Source of the DNA: VMCP01 sp964527775 | GTDB taxonomy: Bacteria > Bacteroidota > Bacteroidia > NS11-12g > UBA955 | NCBI GenBank assembly: GCA_964527775.1 | Contig: CAZGQS010000010.1 | Location: forward strand, 1 to 64,000 | Reading direction: 5' to 3' | Length of the DNA stretch: 64,000 nucleotides | Shown here: positions 7,674 to 15,789 of the stretch, in pieces | Layout of the letters: every line of letters starts with the position of its first letter | Numbering within the stretch: position 1 is the first letter of the stretch | Translations under genes and position numbers: made by a program | The notes under the pieces: model-generated | Database searches by the model: none | What the model was told of the DNA's origin: nothing | What the model saw: only the letters and a program-made list of their open reading frames with translations

Positions 7674-9812
7674 CTAAAACTTCGCCGTAAGGCCGATTCT
7701 CTTGCGCTGCAAATCAACCTCTGTCACTCGCACCTTCAATTGCTGTCCCAATGAAACCGCCTCCGATGGATGCTTGATAAACTGCTTCGAAAGTTGACTG
7801 ATATGAACCAATCCATCTTGCTTCACCCCTATATCAACAAAGGCCCCAAAGTTGGTCACGTTGGTGACTATTCCGTTGAGTTCCATTCCTATTTCCAGAT
7901 CATTGATGGACTTCACCCCGTCTTCAAACACTATATTTTGTGCCTCTCCACGCGGATCTAAACCGGGTTTTTTCAGTTCCTGAAGGATGTCTTGAAGAGT
8001 TAACAACCCCAAGCTTTCCTTCTCATTTACATAGTTCTTAGCCTCTATTTTCTCTATCAATTCTTCTCTTCCAATCAGATCATGAACCTTCACTCCAAGA
8101 TCCTTACTCATTTGCTCAATCACTGAATACCTTTCAGGGTGCACAGATGAATTGTCTAACGGATTTTTACCATCTCTTACACGCAAAAATCCAGCACATT
8201 GCTCAAACGCTTTATCACCCAATCTCGGCACTTTCTTTAACTCCGATCTGCTTCTAAATGCCCCATTTTCTTTGCGGTAGTTAACAATATTCTGAGCCAA
8301 AGACGGCCCCAATCCACTCACATATGACAATATATGTTTGCTCGCCGTATTCAAATTGACTCCTACCTTGTTCACCGCCGACTCAACCACAGACTGCAAT
8401 CTTTTTGACAACAGTGTTTGATTCACATCGTGTTGGTATTGTCCCACTCCGATGCTTTTGGGGTCAATCTTCACCAATTCAGCTAGCGGATCCATCAATC
8501 TTCTACCAATACTTATGGCTCCACGAACGGTTACGTCTTGGTTGGGAAATTCTTCCCTTGCGGCTTCCGACGCGCTGTAAATACTCGCCCCCGCCTCATT
8601 AACCATATACACCGATATATCTTGCATCATCTTTGCTTCACTCAAAGCCTCGTTTACAAAAGACAAAGTCTCTCTTCCGGCAGTACCATTTCCAATAGCA
8701 ATGGCCTCCACATTATATTTCTTGATGGCATCAAATAATATCTGTTTTGATTTAACTACTTCTCTTTGCGGCTCATGCGGATAAATCGTTGAATTGAAGA
8801 CCAAATCGCCCGTCGCAGACAAGCACACCAACTTGCACCCCGTTCTAAATCCCGGATCTAAAGCCATCATCGCTTTTTGCCCAACGGGTGAGGCTAATAA
8901 CAATTGCTGAGCGTTCAATGCAAACACAGATATTGCGTCTTCATCTGATTTTTCTTTAAACAAAGACAACATCTCATTTTCCAAACTGGGCTGCAACAGC
9001 CTCGAATAGGCATCGTTCATGGCCAATTTTACCTGATCGGTAAGCTCTGAATATCCCTTCAAAAACTTCCGCTTCAATAGGGCAATTGCCCTTTCCTCTT
9101 CTGGCTCAACGCTAACCTTCAAAAATCCCAAATCAACACCCCTATTCATGGCCAAAAAACGGTGTGAAGGACACCTTCTCAACGGCTCACTGTATTCAAA
9201 ATAATCTCTAAACTTCTGAGCTTCTGCATCGTCTTTCTTTCCTCTAGCCGCTTTGCTGGATATTGTAGCCTGATTTTCAAATAAATCCCTCAGCGAAGCC
9301 CTGATTTCAGCATCTTCATTTATCCACTCCGCAATAATGTCTCTAGCTCCCGCCAACGCTTCTTCTTCCGATGCCACCTGATCATTCAAAAACTGATCCA
9401 ATTGATTCAGAATTCGCTGATTTTTTTGCTCAAATATCTCTTTAGCCAAAGGCTCCAATCCTTTCTCACGGGCAACATCCGCTCGGGTCTTCCTCCTTGC
9501 TTTGTAAGGTAAATACAAGTCTTCCACCTGGCTAATTTCCGTGCAGGCCTCGATAGACTTCCTCAATTCGGGCGTCAACTTTCCCAGTTCTTCTATTTTC
9601 TCTAAAACGGTTTGTTTTCTTTTCTGGAGGACATCTATACGTTCGGCCTCATCTTTGATCTTACCAATTTCAACCTCATCTAAATTACCCGTTTTCTCTT
9701 TTCTATATCGGGCCATAAACGGTACCGTTGCCCCTTCCGATATCAAATCTAACACAGCCTTTACTTGCCATGGTTTCAACCCCAATAATTCAGCAATTCT
9801 TTGTTCCACCAT
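7674..9812 (-). CDS. tex: RNA-binding transcription accessory protein Tex
   Basis: Cytoplasmic nucleic-acid-binding protein of the Tex family (N-terminal helical domain, YqgF-like RNase H fold, helix-hairpin-helix region, C-terminal S1 domain). Visible signals: ISEGATVPFMARYRKEKTG near the N-terminus, the YqgF-like segment starting ALDPGFRTGCKL, the (HhH) stretch LSYVSGLGPSLAQNIVNYR, and the S1 domain GIVTNVTNFGAFVDIGVKQDGLVH near the end. 712 residues, full length. A promoter (TTG-N18-TATATTTG, 9814-9842) almost touches the ATG at 9812; the second codon is GTG (9809), which would sit at the 4-nt distance seen for other genes here, so initiation at GTG is possible. Confidence 0.94.
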   Translation of the reverse strand: MVEQRIAELLGLKPWQVKAVLDLISEGATVPFMARYRKEKTGNLDEVEIGKIKDEAERIDVLQKRKQTVLEKIEELGKLTPELRKSIEACTEISQVEDLYLPYKARRKTRADVAREKGLEPLAKEIFEQKNQRILNQLDQFLNDQVASEEEALAGARDIIAEWINEDAEIRASLRDLFENQATISSKAARGKKDDAEAQKFRDYFEYSEPLRRCPSHRFLAMNRGVDLGFLKVSVEPEEERAIALLKRKFLKGYSELTDQVKLAMNDAYSRLLQPSLENEMLSLFKEKSDEDAISVFALNAQQLLLASPVGQKAMMALDPGFRTGCKLVCLSATGDLVFNSTIYPHEPQREVVKSKQILFDAIKKYNVEAIAIGNGTAGRETLSFVNEALSEAKMMQDISVYMVNEAGASIYSASEAAREEFPNQDVTVRGAISIGRRLMDPLAELVKIDPKSIGVGQYQHDVNQTLLSKRLQSVVESAVNKVGVNLNTASKHILSYVSGLGPSLAQNIVNYRKENGAFRSRSELKKVPRLGDKAFEQCAGFLRVRDGKNPLDNSSVHPERYSVIEQMSKDLGVKVHDLIGREELIEKIEAKNYVNEKESLGLLTLQDILQELKKPGLDPRGEAQNIVFEDGVKSINDLEIGMELNGIVTNVTNFGAFVDIGVKQDGLVHISQLSKQFIKHPSEAVSLGQQLKVRVTEVDLQRKRIGLTAKF

Positions 9813-9813
9813 A

Positions 9814-9842
9814 CAAATATAGGTTGCCACACGAACGGTCAA
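9814..9842 (-). promoter_or_regulatory. Housekeeping promoter of tex (TTG-N18-TATATTTG)
   Basis: On the minus strand a TTG (9840-9842) is followed after 18 nt by TATATTTG (9814-9821), matching the Bacteroidota -33/-7 pattern. Only 1 nt separates the -7 box from the ATG, and 4 nt separate it from the GTG second codon. Confidence 0.6.
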
Positions 9843-9903
9843 TGGTTTTGTTAAGTGATTTTAGTCACTGCAAATCCACAAAAAAAACAAGAACTTCGCC
9901 TTT

Positions 9904-10308
9904 ATGAAAAATATCGCATTCGCATTTTTAATGACAGCATCATCGCTTTACGCTGTAGCATGTAGCTCTCCAACCACAAAAGTAAATTCAACCGAAAATT
10001 CAGCCGCAGCCACACCAGCCATCACCGAAGGCTCCTCCTCTATATCGGATACCACCAAATCGGGCAAAACCATCATTGTTGATGTGCGCACCCCCGAAGA
10101 ATGGAACAACGACGGCCATGCAAACTGCACCACACTGATTCCCCTTAACGAACTCGAAAGCAAAATGGAAACCCTCCGTGGTTACGATAAAATTGTTTTT
10201 GTTTGCCGCAGCGGAGGACGTGCAGGACGCGCTACAGAACTCTTAAAAGCCAACGGCTTCAAAGACGTCAGCAACGCCGGACCTTGGCAAAATGCGCCGT
10301 GTAAGTAA
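9904..10308 (+). CDS. Rhodanese-like lipoprotein
   Basis: Single-domain rhodanese homologue, predicted to be exported and lipid-anchored. The 134-residue product has an N-terminal signal with a lipobox-like YAVAC|S, a Thr/Ser-rich linker (residues 20-50), then the rhodanese fold beginning IIVDVRTPEEW. The catalytic loop is CRSGGRAGRA near residue 100, so the sulfur-accepting cysteine is present. The substrate is unknown; periplasmic sulfurtransferase or a thiol-related role is inferred. A GAACTTCG box, a weak -7 match, lies 5 nt before the ATG. It is convergent with icmF across a heptad-repeat array. Confidence 0.85.
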   Translation: MKNIAFAFLMTASSLYAVACSSPTTKVNSTENSAAATPAITEGSSSISDTTKSGKTIIVDVRTPEEWNNDGHANCTTLIPLNELESKMETLRGYDKIVFVCRSGGRAGRATELLKANGFKDVSNAGPWQNAPCK

Positions 10309-10316
10309 ATTTTAGT

Positions 10317-10498
10317 CCTTGGTCCTTGGTCTTTGGTCTTTGGTCCTTGGCTGACGGCTCTCAGCTCTCAGCTCTCAGCTCTCAGCTGTCGGCTGTCGGC
10401 TGACGGCTGAAGGCTGACCGCTGAAGGCTGACCGCTAAAGACCAAAGACCAAAGACCAAAAGTCAAAAGCCAAAAGCTTATAGCTTTTGGCTTTTGAC
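10317..10498. repeat. Heptanucleotide array between the rhodanese gene and icmF (26 words)
   Basis: All 182 bp can be read as consecutive 7-mers in one register. The words drift from CCTTGGT/CTTTGGT through TCTCAGC (four tandem copies), TGTCGGC and TGAAGGC to CAAAGAC and CAAAAGC, then TTTTGGC. The left (CTTTGGT) and right (ACCAAAG) ends are mutually complementary, so the array can fold back on itself. It fills nearly the whole gap between the convergent stop codons. Confidence 0.92.
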
Positions 10499-10502
10499 TT
10501 TT
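10458..10502. terminator. Perfect 21-bp inverted repeat abutting the icmF stop codon
   Basis: Positions 10458-10478 pair perfectly with 10482-10502 around a TAT centre. Arms are A-rich on the left and T-rich on the right, so the hairpin resembles an intrinsic terminator in either direction. It is built from the last words of the heptad array and touches the icmF stop codon at 10503. Confidence 0.6.
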
Positions 10503-13500
10503 CTACATATTCCTCCTGTACTGTCCACCAACCTCAAACATTGATTCTGTGAGTTGGCCAAGTGTACAGAATTTTGCGGCTTCCATGATTTGAGCAAACA
10601 TGTTCTCGTTACGAATAGCGGCTATTTGCAATTCTTTGAAATTACGCTCCGCTTGTTCTCCATACATTCCTTTTACCAATTGGACCGTATTGATTTGCTG
10701 TTGCTTCTCCTCTTCAGTACTTCGGATGACTTCTCCTGGACGCACCGTTGGTGATCCCTTACTGCTCAAGAATGTGTTTACACCAATGATGGGATATTCA
10801 CCAGTATGTTTTAGAGTTTCGTAATAAAGACTTTCCTCTTGAATTTTTCCGCGCTGATACATGGTTTCCATAGCACCTAACACTCCACCTCTTTCAGTGA
10901 TGCGGTCAAATTCGGCCAAAACTGCTTCTTCTACTAAATCTGTGAGCTCTTCAATGATGAATGCACCTTGAATAGGATTCTCATTCTTCGCCAATCCCAA
11001 CTCTTTGTTGATGATCAACTGAATGGCCATGGCACGACGTACGCTTTCCTCGGTAGGAGTGGTAATTGCTTCATCATAAGCATTGGTATGCAAAGAATTA
11101 CAGTTATCGTAAATAGCATACAACGCTTGGAGAGTTGTACGAATGTCATTGAAGTCAATTTCTTGGGCGTGTAAACTTCTTCCGGATGTTTGAATGTGGT
11201 ACTTCAACATCTGAGATCGAGCGTTACCTCCATATTTATTCTTCATGGCCTTTGCCCAAATTCTGCGGGCTACACGACCAATTACAGCGTATTCAGGATC
11301 CACACCGTTACTGAAGAAGAAACTTAAGTTAGGAGCAAAATCATCAATGTTCATTCCACGACTTAAGTAATATTCAACATAAGTAAATCCGTTGGCCAAG
11401 GTAAACGCTAATTGAGAAATGGGATTTGCGCCCGCTTCGGCAATATGATATCCACTGATGCTCACCGAATAGAAATTTCTCACCTTGTTGTGAATGAAAT
11501 ATTCTTGAACATCACCCATCAAACGCAAGGCAAATTCAGTCGAGAAAATACAGGTGTTTTGAGCCTGATCTTCTTTTAAAATATCTGCTTGAACCGTTCC
11601 TCTTACTTGAGAAAGTGTCCAATTTTTGATTTCTTGATAAACTTCCGCAGGCAATACCTGATCACCAGTTACACCCAGCAACATCAGTCCCAATCCGTCG
11701 TTACCTGCAGGTAAATCCCCATGATAAACCGGGCGGGAAAGTCCCTTAGCCGCATAAATGGAATCAATTTTGGCATTCACTTCTGATTCTAGACCATTTT
11801 TGCGAATGTATAATTCACACTGTTGATCAATGGCCGCATTCATGAAATAACCCAACAACATAGGTGCCGGACCGTTAATGGTCATCGATACCGACGTCAT
11901 GGGATCAGCCAAATTGAAGCCGCTGTAAAGTTTTTTAGCGTCATCCAAACAGCAGATACTCACGCCCGAGTTCCCAATTTTCCCGTAAATATCAGGGCGC
12001 AAATCAGGATTTCGTCCGTAAAGAGTCACAGAGTCAAATGCCGTACTCAATCGCTTGGCGGGCATATCTTGACTTACATAGTGAAAACGGCGATTGGTTC
12101 TTTCTGGACTTCCTTCACCAGCAAACATACGGGTGGGGTCTTCTCCTTCGCGTTTGAACGGATAAATCCCGGCAGTGTAAGGAAACTGACCCGGCAAATT
12201 TTCTTGCAAACGCCAGTGTAAAATATCTCCCCATGCCTCGTATTTAGGCGTTGAAACTTTGGGAATTTGCGAGTGACTTAAGCTTTCGGTATGCGTTTTA
12301 ATGCGCAATTCCTTATCTCGAACTTTGAAAATATAATCTTCGTTGCGGTACTTTTGAGCTTCTTCGGCCCAATCAGAAATGAGTTTTCTATTTTCGGGGG
12401 ACAGTTGCTCGTTTAATTGATCATAAAGTTGATTCAACTCAGCAGTGAGTGCATCTGATGCAGAACCGCTTTCCGAAATCTGCTTCAACGTTTCGCTAAT
12501 TGCATACATGCGCTGAGCAATCTTTTGCTGTGCTTTACCTGTAGAGTTATATAATCTATTGTTTTCGGAAATCTCCGATAAATACCTGTTTCTAGCTGGA
12601 GGAATGATGAAAATCTTTTCACTCAACTCATTATCTGACTTCCAGTTACTACCCAAATCTGCACCAGTCTTTGCTGAAATAGTATCCATCAAACAACGAT
12701 ACAAACTGTTCATTCCGGGATCATTGAACTGAGAGGCGATGGTTCCAAAAACAGGCATGCTATCAACTTCGGCATCAAACAATTTGTGATTACGCTGATA
12801 CTGTTTTCTCACATCCCTCAATGCATCTAATGCACCGCGTTTATCAAATTTATTTAACGCCACCACATCAGCATAATCCAACATATCAATTTTCTCCAAT
12901 TGAGTTGCTGCACCATATTCTGGAGTCATTACGTAAAGCGCTACGTCGCAATGTTCTGTAATTTGAGTATCGCTTTGTCCAATACCGCTGGTTTCAACAA
13001 TGATGAGGTCATAACCTGCAACCTTTAAAATGTCTACTGCATCGTCAATGTGAGAACTCATAGCCAAATTCGCTTGACGCGTGGCCATAGAACGCATGTA
13101 AACACGAGGATGATTGATGGAATTCATTCGAATTCTATCTCCCAACAAGGCTCCACCGGTTTTTCTTTTGGAAGGATCGATTGAAATGATAGCCATTTTC
13201 TTATCAGAAAAATCCAACAAGAACCTACGAACCACTTCATCAATCAAACTGCTTTTTCCTGCACCACCTGTACCGGTGATTCCCAATACAGGCACTTTAA
13301 TATCAGCAGCTTTTTCGCGCATTTCGGCCAATACCGAAGCATGCAATTCAGAATAATTTTCTGCAGAAGTAATCAAACGGGCTATTGACATTGAGTCTCC
13401 CACTCTATCAACCACCTTTTTTACCTCACCGTTTAATTTATGCCCAGTAGGGAAATCGCTTTGTTGAACTAAATCATTGATCATGCCCTGCAAACCCATT

Positions 13501-13886
13501 TGACGCCCGTCATCGGGAGAATAGATTCGGGTAATTCCATAATCCATCAATTCTTTGATTTCTTCAGGAAGGATAACTCCACCGCCTCCACCAAAAATCT
13601 TGATGTGCGAAGCACCGCGCTCCTGTAGCAAGTCGTACATGTATTTGAAGTATTCAATATGACCGCCTTGATAACTAGTCATGGCAATAGCATTTGCATC
13701 TTCTTGGATGGCAGTATCAACTACTTCCAATACGCTTCTATCATGGCCTAAATGAATCACTTCGCATCCTGTTGACTGGATGATTCTACGCATAACGTTA
13801 ATCGCTGCGTCGTGTCCGTCGAATAAACTTGCCGCAGTTACAATGCGAACCTTGTTTACCGGAACATAGACTTGTTGCTCCAACAT
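10503..13886 (-). CDS. icmF: Fused isobutyryl-CoA mutase (IcmF), B12- and GTP-dependent
   Basis: Adenosylcobalamin-dependent acyl-CoA mutase fused to its own G-protein chaperone; the family interconverts isobutyryl-CoA and n-butyryl-CoA and sometimes related acyl-CoAs. 1127 residues, normal for IcmF. Domains in order: B12-binding domain (residues 1-145, with the cobalt-ligand motif DGHDAA at 23-28); MeaB-like GTPase (P-loop GITGTGGAGKSS, about 202-213; ALNKFDKRG later); linker; then the TIM-barrel mutase from about 565 (PYTAGIYPFKREGEDPTRMFAGEG). The substrate cannot be told from this alone. The start is 5 nt downstream of a clear promoter. No B12 riboswitch is visible upstream. Confidence 0.95.
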   Translation of the reverse strand: MLEQQVYVPVNKVRIVTAASLFDGHDAAINVMRRIIQSTGCEVIHLGHDRSVLEVVDTAIQEDANAIAMTSYQGGHIEYFKYMYDLLQERGASHIKIFGGGGGVILPEEIKELMDYGITRIYSPDDGRQMGLQGMINDLVQQSDFPTGHKLNGEVKKVVDRVGDSMSIARLITSAENYSELHASVLAEMREKAADIKVPVLGITGTGGAGKSSLIDEVVRRFLLDFSDKKMAIISIDPSKRKTGGALLGDRIRMNSINHPRVYMRSMATRQANLAMSSHIDDAVDILKVAGYDLIIVETSGIGQSDTQITEHCDVALYVMTPEYGAATQLEKIDMLDYADVVALNKFDKRGALDALRDVRKQYQRNHKLFDAEVDSMPVFGTIASQFNDPGMNSLYRCLMDTISAKTGADLGSNWKSDNELSEKIFIIPPARNRYLSEISENNRLYNSTGKAQQKIAQRMYAISETLKQISESGSASDALTAELNQLYDQLNEQLSPENRKLISDWAEEAQKYRNEDYIFKVRDKELRIKTHTESLSHSQIPKVSTPKYEAWGDILHWRLQENLPGQFPYTAGIYPFKREGEDPTRMFAGEGSPERTNRRFHYVSQDMPAKRLSTAFDSVTLYGRNPDLRPDIYGKIGNSGVSICCLDDAKKLYSGFNLADPMTSVSMTINGPAPMLLGYFMNAAIDQQCELYIRKNGLESEVNAKIDSIYAAKGLSRPVYHGDLPAGNDGLGLMLLGVTGDQVLPAEVYQEIKNWTLSQVRGTVQADILKEDQAQNTCIFSTEFALRLMGDVQEYFIHNKVRNFYSVSISGYHIAEAGANPISQLAFTLANGFTYVEYYLSRGMNIDDFAPNLSFFFSNGVDPEYAVIGRVARRIWAKAMKNKYGGNARSQMLKYHIQTSGRSLHAQEIDFNDIRTTLQALYAIYDNCNSLHTNAYDEAITTPTEESVRRAMAIQLIINKELGLAKNENPIQGAFIIEELTDLVEEAVLAEFDRITERGGVLGAMETMYQRGKIQEESLYYETLKHTGEYPIIGVNTFLSSKGSPTVRPGEVIRSTEEEKQQQINTVQLVKGMYGEQAERNFKELQIAAIRNENMFAQIMEAAKFCTLGQLTESMFEVGGQYRRNM

Positions 13887-13891
13887 AGCCG

Positions 13892-13920
13892 CAAATTTAA
13901 CCCAAATTGGTCTTTTTCAA
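13892..13920 (-). promoter_or_regulatory. Housekeeping promoter of icmF (TTG-N18-TAAATTTG)
   Basis: The minus strand reads TTG (13918-13920), an 18-nt spacer, then TAAATTTG (13892-13899), ending 5 nt before the icmF ATG. Both halves match the Bacteroidota consensus. Confidence 0.7.
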
Positions 13921-14027
13921 TCTTTTTTTGGGGGATAACACCCCTTTTTGTGTTTAGTAACCATAACTCGTTCTTTAGAAATTGTTTTTTACCGATTGTG
14001 ACTCAAGTATGACGAACCTCGGGAAAA

Positions 14028-14044
14028 CATAATTCTGAATTATG
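14028..14044. promoter_or_regulatory. 17-bp dyad in the icmF upstream region
   Basis: CATAATTC-T-GAATTATG is a perfect palindrome around one central base, about 140 bp upstream of the icmF start. The 195-bp stretch 13887-14081 holds this, the promoter and a weak GGGG/CCCC hairpin at 13930-13944, and nothing else I recognise. It could be an operator; no known regulator motif is matched. Confidence 0.3.
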
Positions 14045-14081
14045 CGTCTTGTAGTTGTTATTTTTTATTGGTTTAGTTTGG

Positions 14082-14447
14082 TTAACGGAGATCCCGCAAT
14101 AGCGGGATTTTCGTTATGTAGTGAATTCCAAGAACAACCAAACCAGCTATAAAAAAGGGTTGTGCAATAGAGCGAGTGGTATCGTTCATGTAAAACTCTC
14201 CAAACATCCAAATCACATTTGCACAAATCCAAAACATCACTGCAAGATTGTGAGCAAACTCGGTCTTATCTGCCCTCGAATACCAAGCCAAATAGATTGC
14301 CAACAATACTGTAGGCACTGCCATTGAAAGTCCCAAGATCTTAAAATCCATAATCCAAGCAAAATCCTTGACCAACCACAACACAATGTGGAAGTTCTCT
14401 TTCTTGCGTAAAGCGTGCATATCAACAAAAATAGGACTAATTTGCAT
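14082..14447 (-). CDS. Small multi-pass membrane protein of unknown function
   Basis: A 121-residue protein with about three hydrophobic segments: MAVPTVLLAIYLAWY, LAVMFWICANVIWMFGEFY and FFIAGLVVLGIHYI. I recall similar unannotated proteins in Bacteroidota (WLVKDFAW near the N-terminus, MxxPTV, HNLAVxFWI), but no function is known to me. The start is uncertain: the ATG at 14447 leaves 2 bp to the divergent gene, and the ATG at 14420 keeps all the recognisable sequence. The last nine codons (KIPLLRDLR) are encoded by a perfect CCCGC/GCGGG hairpin, so the C-terminus may be an add-on. Confidence 0.7.
   Translation of the reverse strand: MQISPIFVDMHALRKKENFHIVLWLVKDFAWIMDFKILGLSMAVPTVLLAIYLAWYSRADKTEFAHNLAVMFWICANVIWMFGEFYMNDTTRSIAQPFFIAGLVVLGIHYITKIPLLRDLR
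14090..14108. other. GATCCCGC/GCGGGAT hairpin inside the 3' end of the membrane-protein gene
   Basis: ATCCCGC (14091-14097) pairs with GCGGGAT (14102-14108) around AATA. On the + strand a short T run follows. The hairpin overlaps the final codons of the minus-strand gene. Confidence 0.6.
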
Positions 14448-14449
14448 GC

Positions 14450-15202
14450 GTGAATTTGTTTTTCATGGGGTCCTGTTTTTCAACTGAAATGCATCAACGC
14501 GCCCTCCAAATAGAAATCCCTTCCTACTCCAACCCCTTTGGCACCATCTTTTCGCCTACCGCATTAGCCGAAACCATAGACCATATCTATAAACTAGAAG
14601 CGCCTACCTTTTACGAATACAAAGAGAATTTCCATTGTTTGCTGTTTGCCAATAGATTTCAAAATCCATCAAGAACCAAACTCACAGAACAGATATTAAC
14701 CGTTCTAGCTGAATCTAAACAACAAATAGAAGCCGCCACTCATATTTTTATCACCTTAGGCACGGCCACCATTTATGAGCACGTCGAATATAAAAATTGG
14801 GTAGGAAACTGTCAAAAATTACCGCAAAATCAGTTCACCAAACGACAATTGACTTTTTCCGAAATCAAAACGTCCCTCGAAAAAATCAAAAATACCGTCC
14901 CCAAAATCAATCCCAAAGCCAAACTCATTTTTACCGTTTCGCCAGTAAGACACTTGAGAGACGGACTATTGACGAACAGCGTTAGCAAAGCACTTTTGAG
15001 GGCTGCATTGCATGAAATTTGCACAGAATCGCCTGATCAAGTAGAGTATTTCCCGAGTTATGAAATAGTTTCGGAGGAGCTTAAAGACTTGAAATATTAC
15101 AAAGCTGATCAAGCTCACCCCACCGAAGAGGCCATCAATATTGTGTTTGAACGGTTTAAAGAAACCTATTGTTTTTCAGGAACCAATCTATCTAACAACT
15201 GA
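14450..15202 (+). CDS. GSCFA-domain protein (SGNH-hydrolase-like), short form
   Basis: Member of the GSCFA family, uncharacterised proteins with an SGNH/GDSL-like fold. The family signature is present: MGSCFSTEMH at the N-terminus, then NPFGTIFSP, and near the C-terminus YFPSYEIVSEELKDLKYYKADQAHPT. The 250 residues are shorter than the usual 300 or more, mainly because the 20-30 residues that normally precede GSCFA are absent: a GTG start (14450) follows an in-frame stop at 14438. Either the gene is naturally short or it is 5'-truncated. It starts 2 bp from the divergent membrane-protein gene, and its 3' end overlaps the convergent lipoprotein gene by 37 bp. Confidence 0.82.
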   Translation: MNLFFMGSCFSTEMHQRALQIEIPSYSNPFGTIFSPTALAETIDHIYKLEAPTFYEYKENFHCLLFANRFQNPSRTKLTEQILTVLAESKQQIEAATHIFITLGTATIYEHVEYKNWVGNCQKLPQNQFTKRQLTFSEIKTSLEKIKNTVPKINPKAKLIFTVSPVRHLRDGLLTNSVSKALLRAALHEICTESPDQVEYFPSYEIVSEELKDLKYYKADQAHPTEEAINIVFERFKETYCFSGTNLSNN

Positions 15203-15789
15203 TCCACGTGTTCACTAACTCTTTGATAAGTTGGTTCCACCGTATCCAACCGGTCAGTGATGTCAATCGTTTTTAACTCGCAGTCGTCAAGATCTTCTTG
15301 AAGGCCCTTCATTTCTTCCTTAAAACCCACCAAATCTTGATCAAAATCTCCCTTTTTCACCCTAGTCTCTAGTCCTTTTAAATTATAAAAAGCATTTTCG
15401 GCCATTAAAACTGCGTTCTTGTATTGGTTTGCAGCCGTCTTATACAATCTGAAAGTTTCGTTATACAGGTTAAACTGAAGTTTATCGTCTTCGGTCAGTG
15501 CATCACCCGGAATGAAATTAGCTCTGATTCTTTGAGCTGCCATTTCCGTTTTGCGCTCTTCAAACTCATCAATTTCGAAATGGAAATGGCCTCTTATGTC
15601 ATTCAATTGAGCCCACGCTGAATCCAATTTCAATTGCATGGCTTTCCGAAGTTCCACTTTTGAATCAGACTCTGAATGACTGTTACCGGTACAAGCAACC
15701 AAACCAAACGTCAAAATAATTGACAAAAAACCCAACAGAATCCAAGGGTTTCGTGATTTTTGGCCTATTTTAGTGTCGAAATTATGCAT
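15166..15789 (-). CDS. Predicted lipoprotein with long helical region
   Basis: A 207-residue protein I do not recognise. From the ATG at 15789 it has a short basic N-terminus, a hydrophobic stretch and a lipobox FGLVAC|T, followed by a charged, almost entirely helical sequence with coiled-coil character (ELRKAMQLKLDSAWAQL; later KEEMKGLQEDLDDCELK). An outer-membrane or periplasmic lipoprotein is inferred. A longer frame upstream would run through chrA antisense and is rejected. Its ATG and that of chrA overlap in the palindrome ATGCAT, so the two genes share a start region. Confidence 0.72.
   Translation of the reverse strand: MHNFDTKIGQKSRNPWILLGFLSIILTFGLVACTGNSHSESDSKVELRKAMQLKLDSAWAQLNDIRGHFHFEIDEFEERKTEMAAQRIRANFIPGDALTEDDKLQFNLYNETFRLYKTAANQYKNAVLMAENAFYNLKGLETRVKKGDFDQDLVGFKEEMKGLQEDLDDCELKTIDITDRLDTVEPTYQRVSEHVDQLLDRLVPEKQ

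Noticed and set aside
11823..12221. A 132-codon frame on the + strand inside icmF
   Set aside because: Antisense to the conserved mutase domain, no recognisable family.
13929..13950. GGGG/CCCC hairpin followed by T5 as a + strand terminator
   Set aside because: Only 4 bp of stem, and no + strand gene ends there; at most a weak structure in the icmF upstream region.
13887..14081. Cobalamin riboswitch before icmF
   Set aside because: No B12-box-like sequence is visible and the promoter lies 5 nt from the start codon, leaving no leader.
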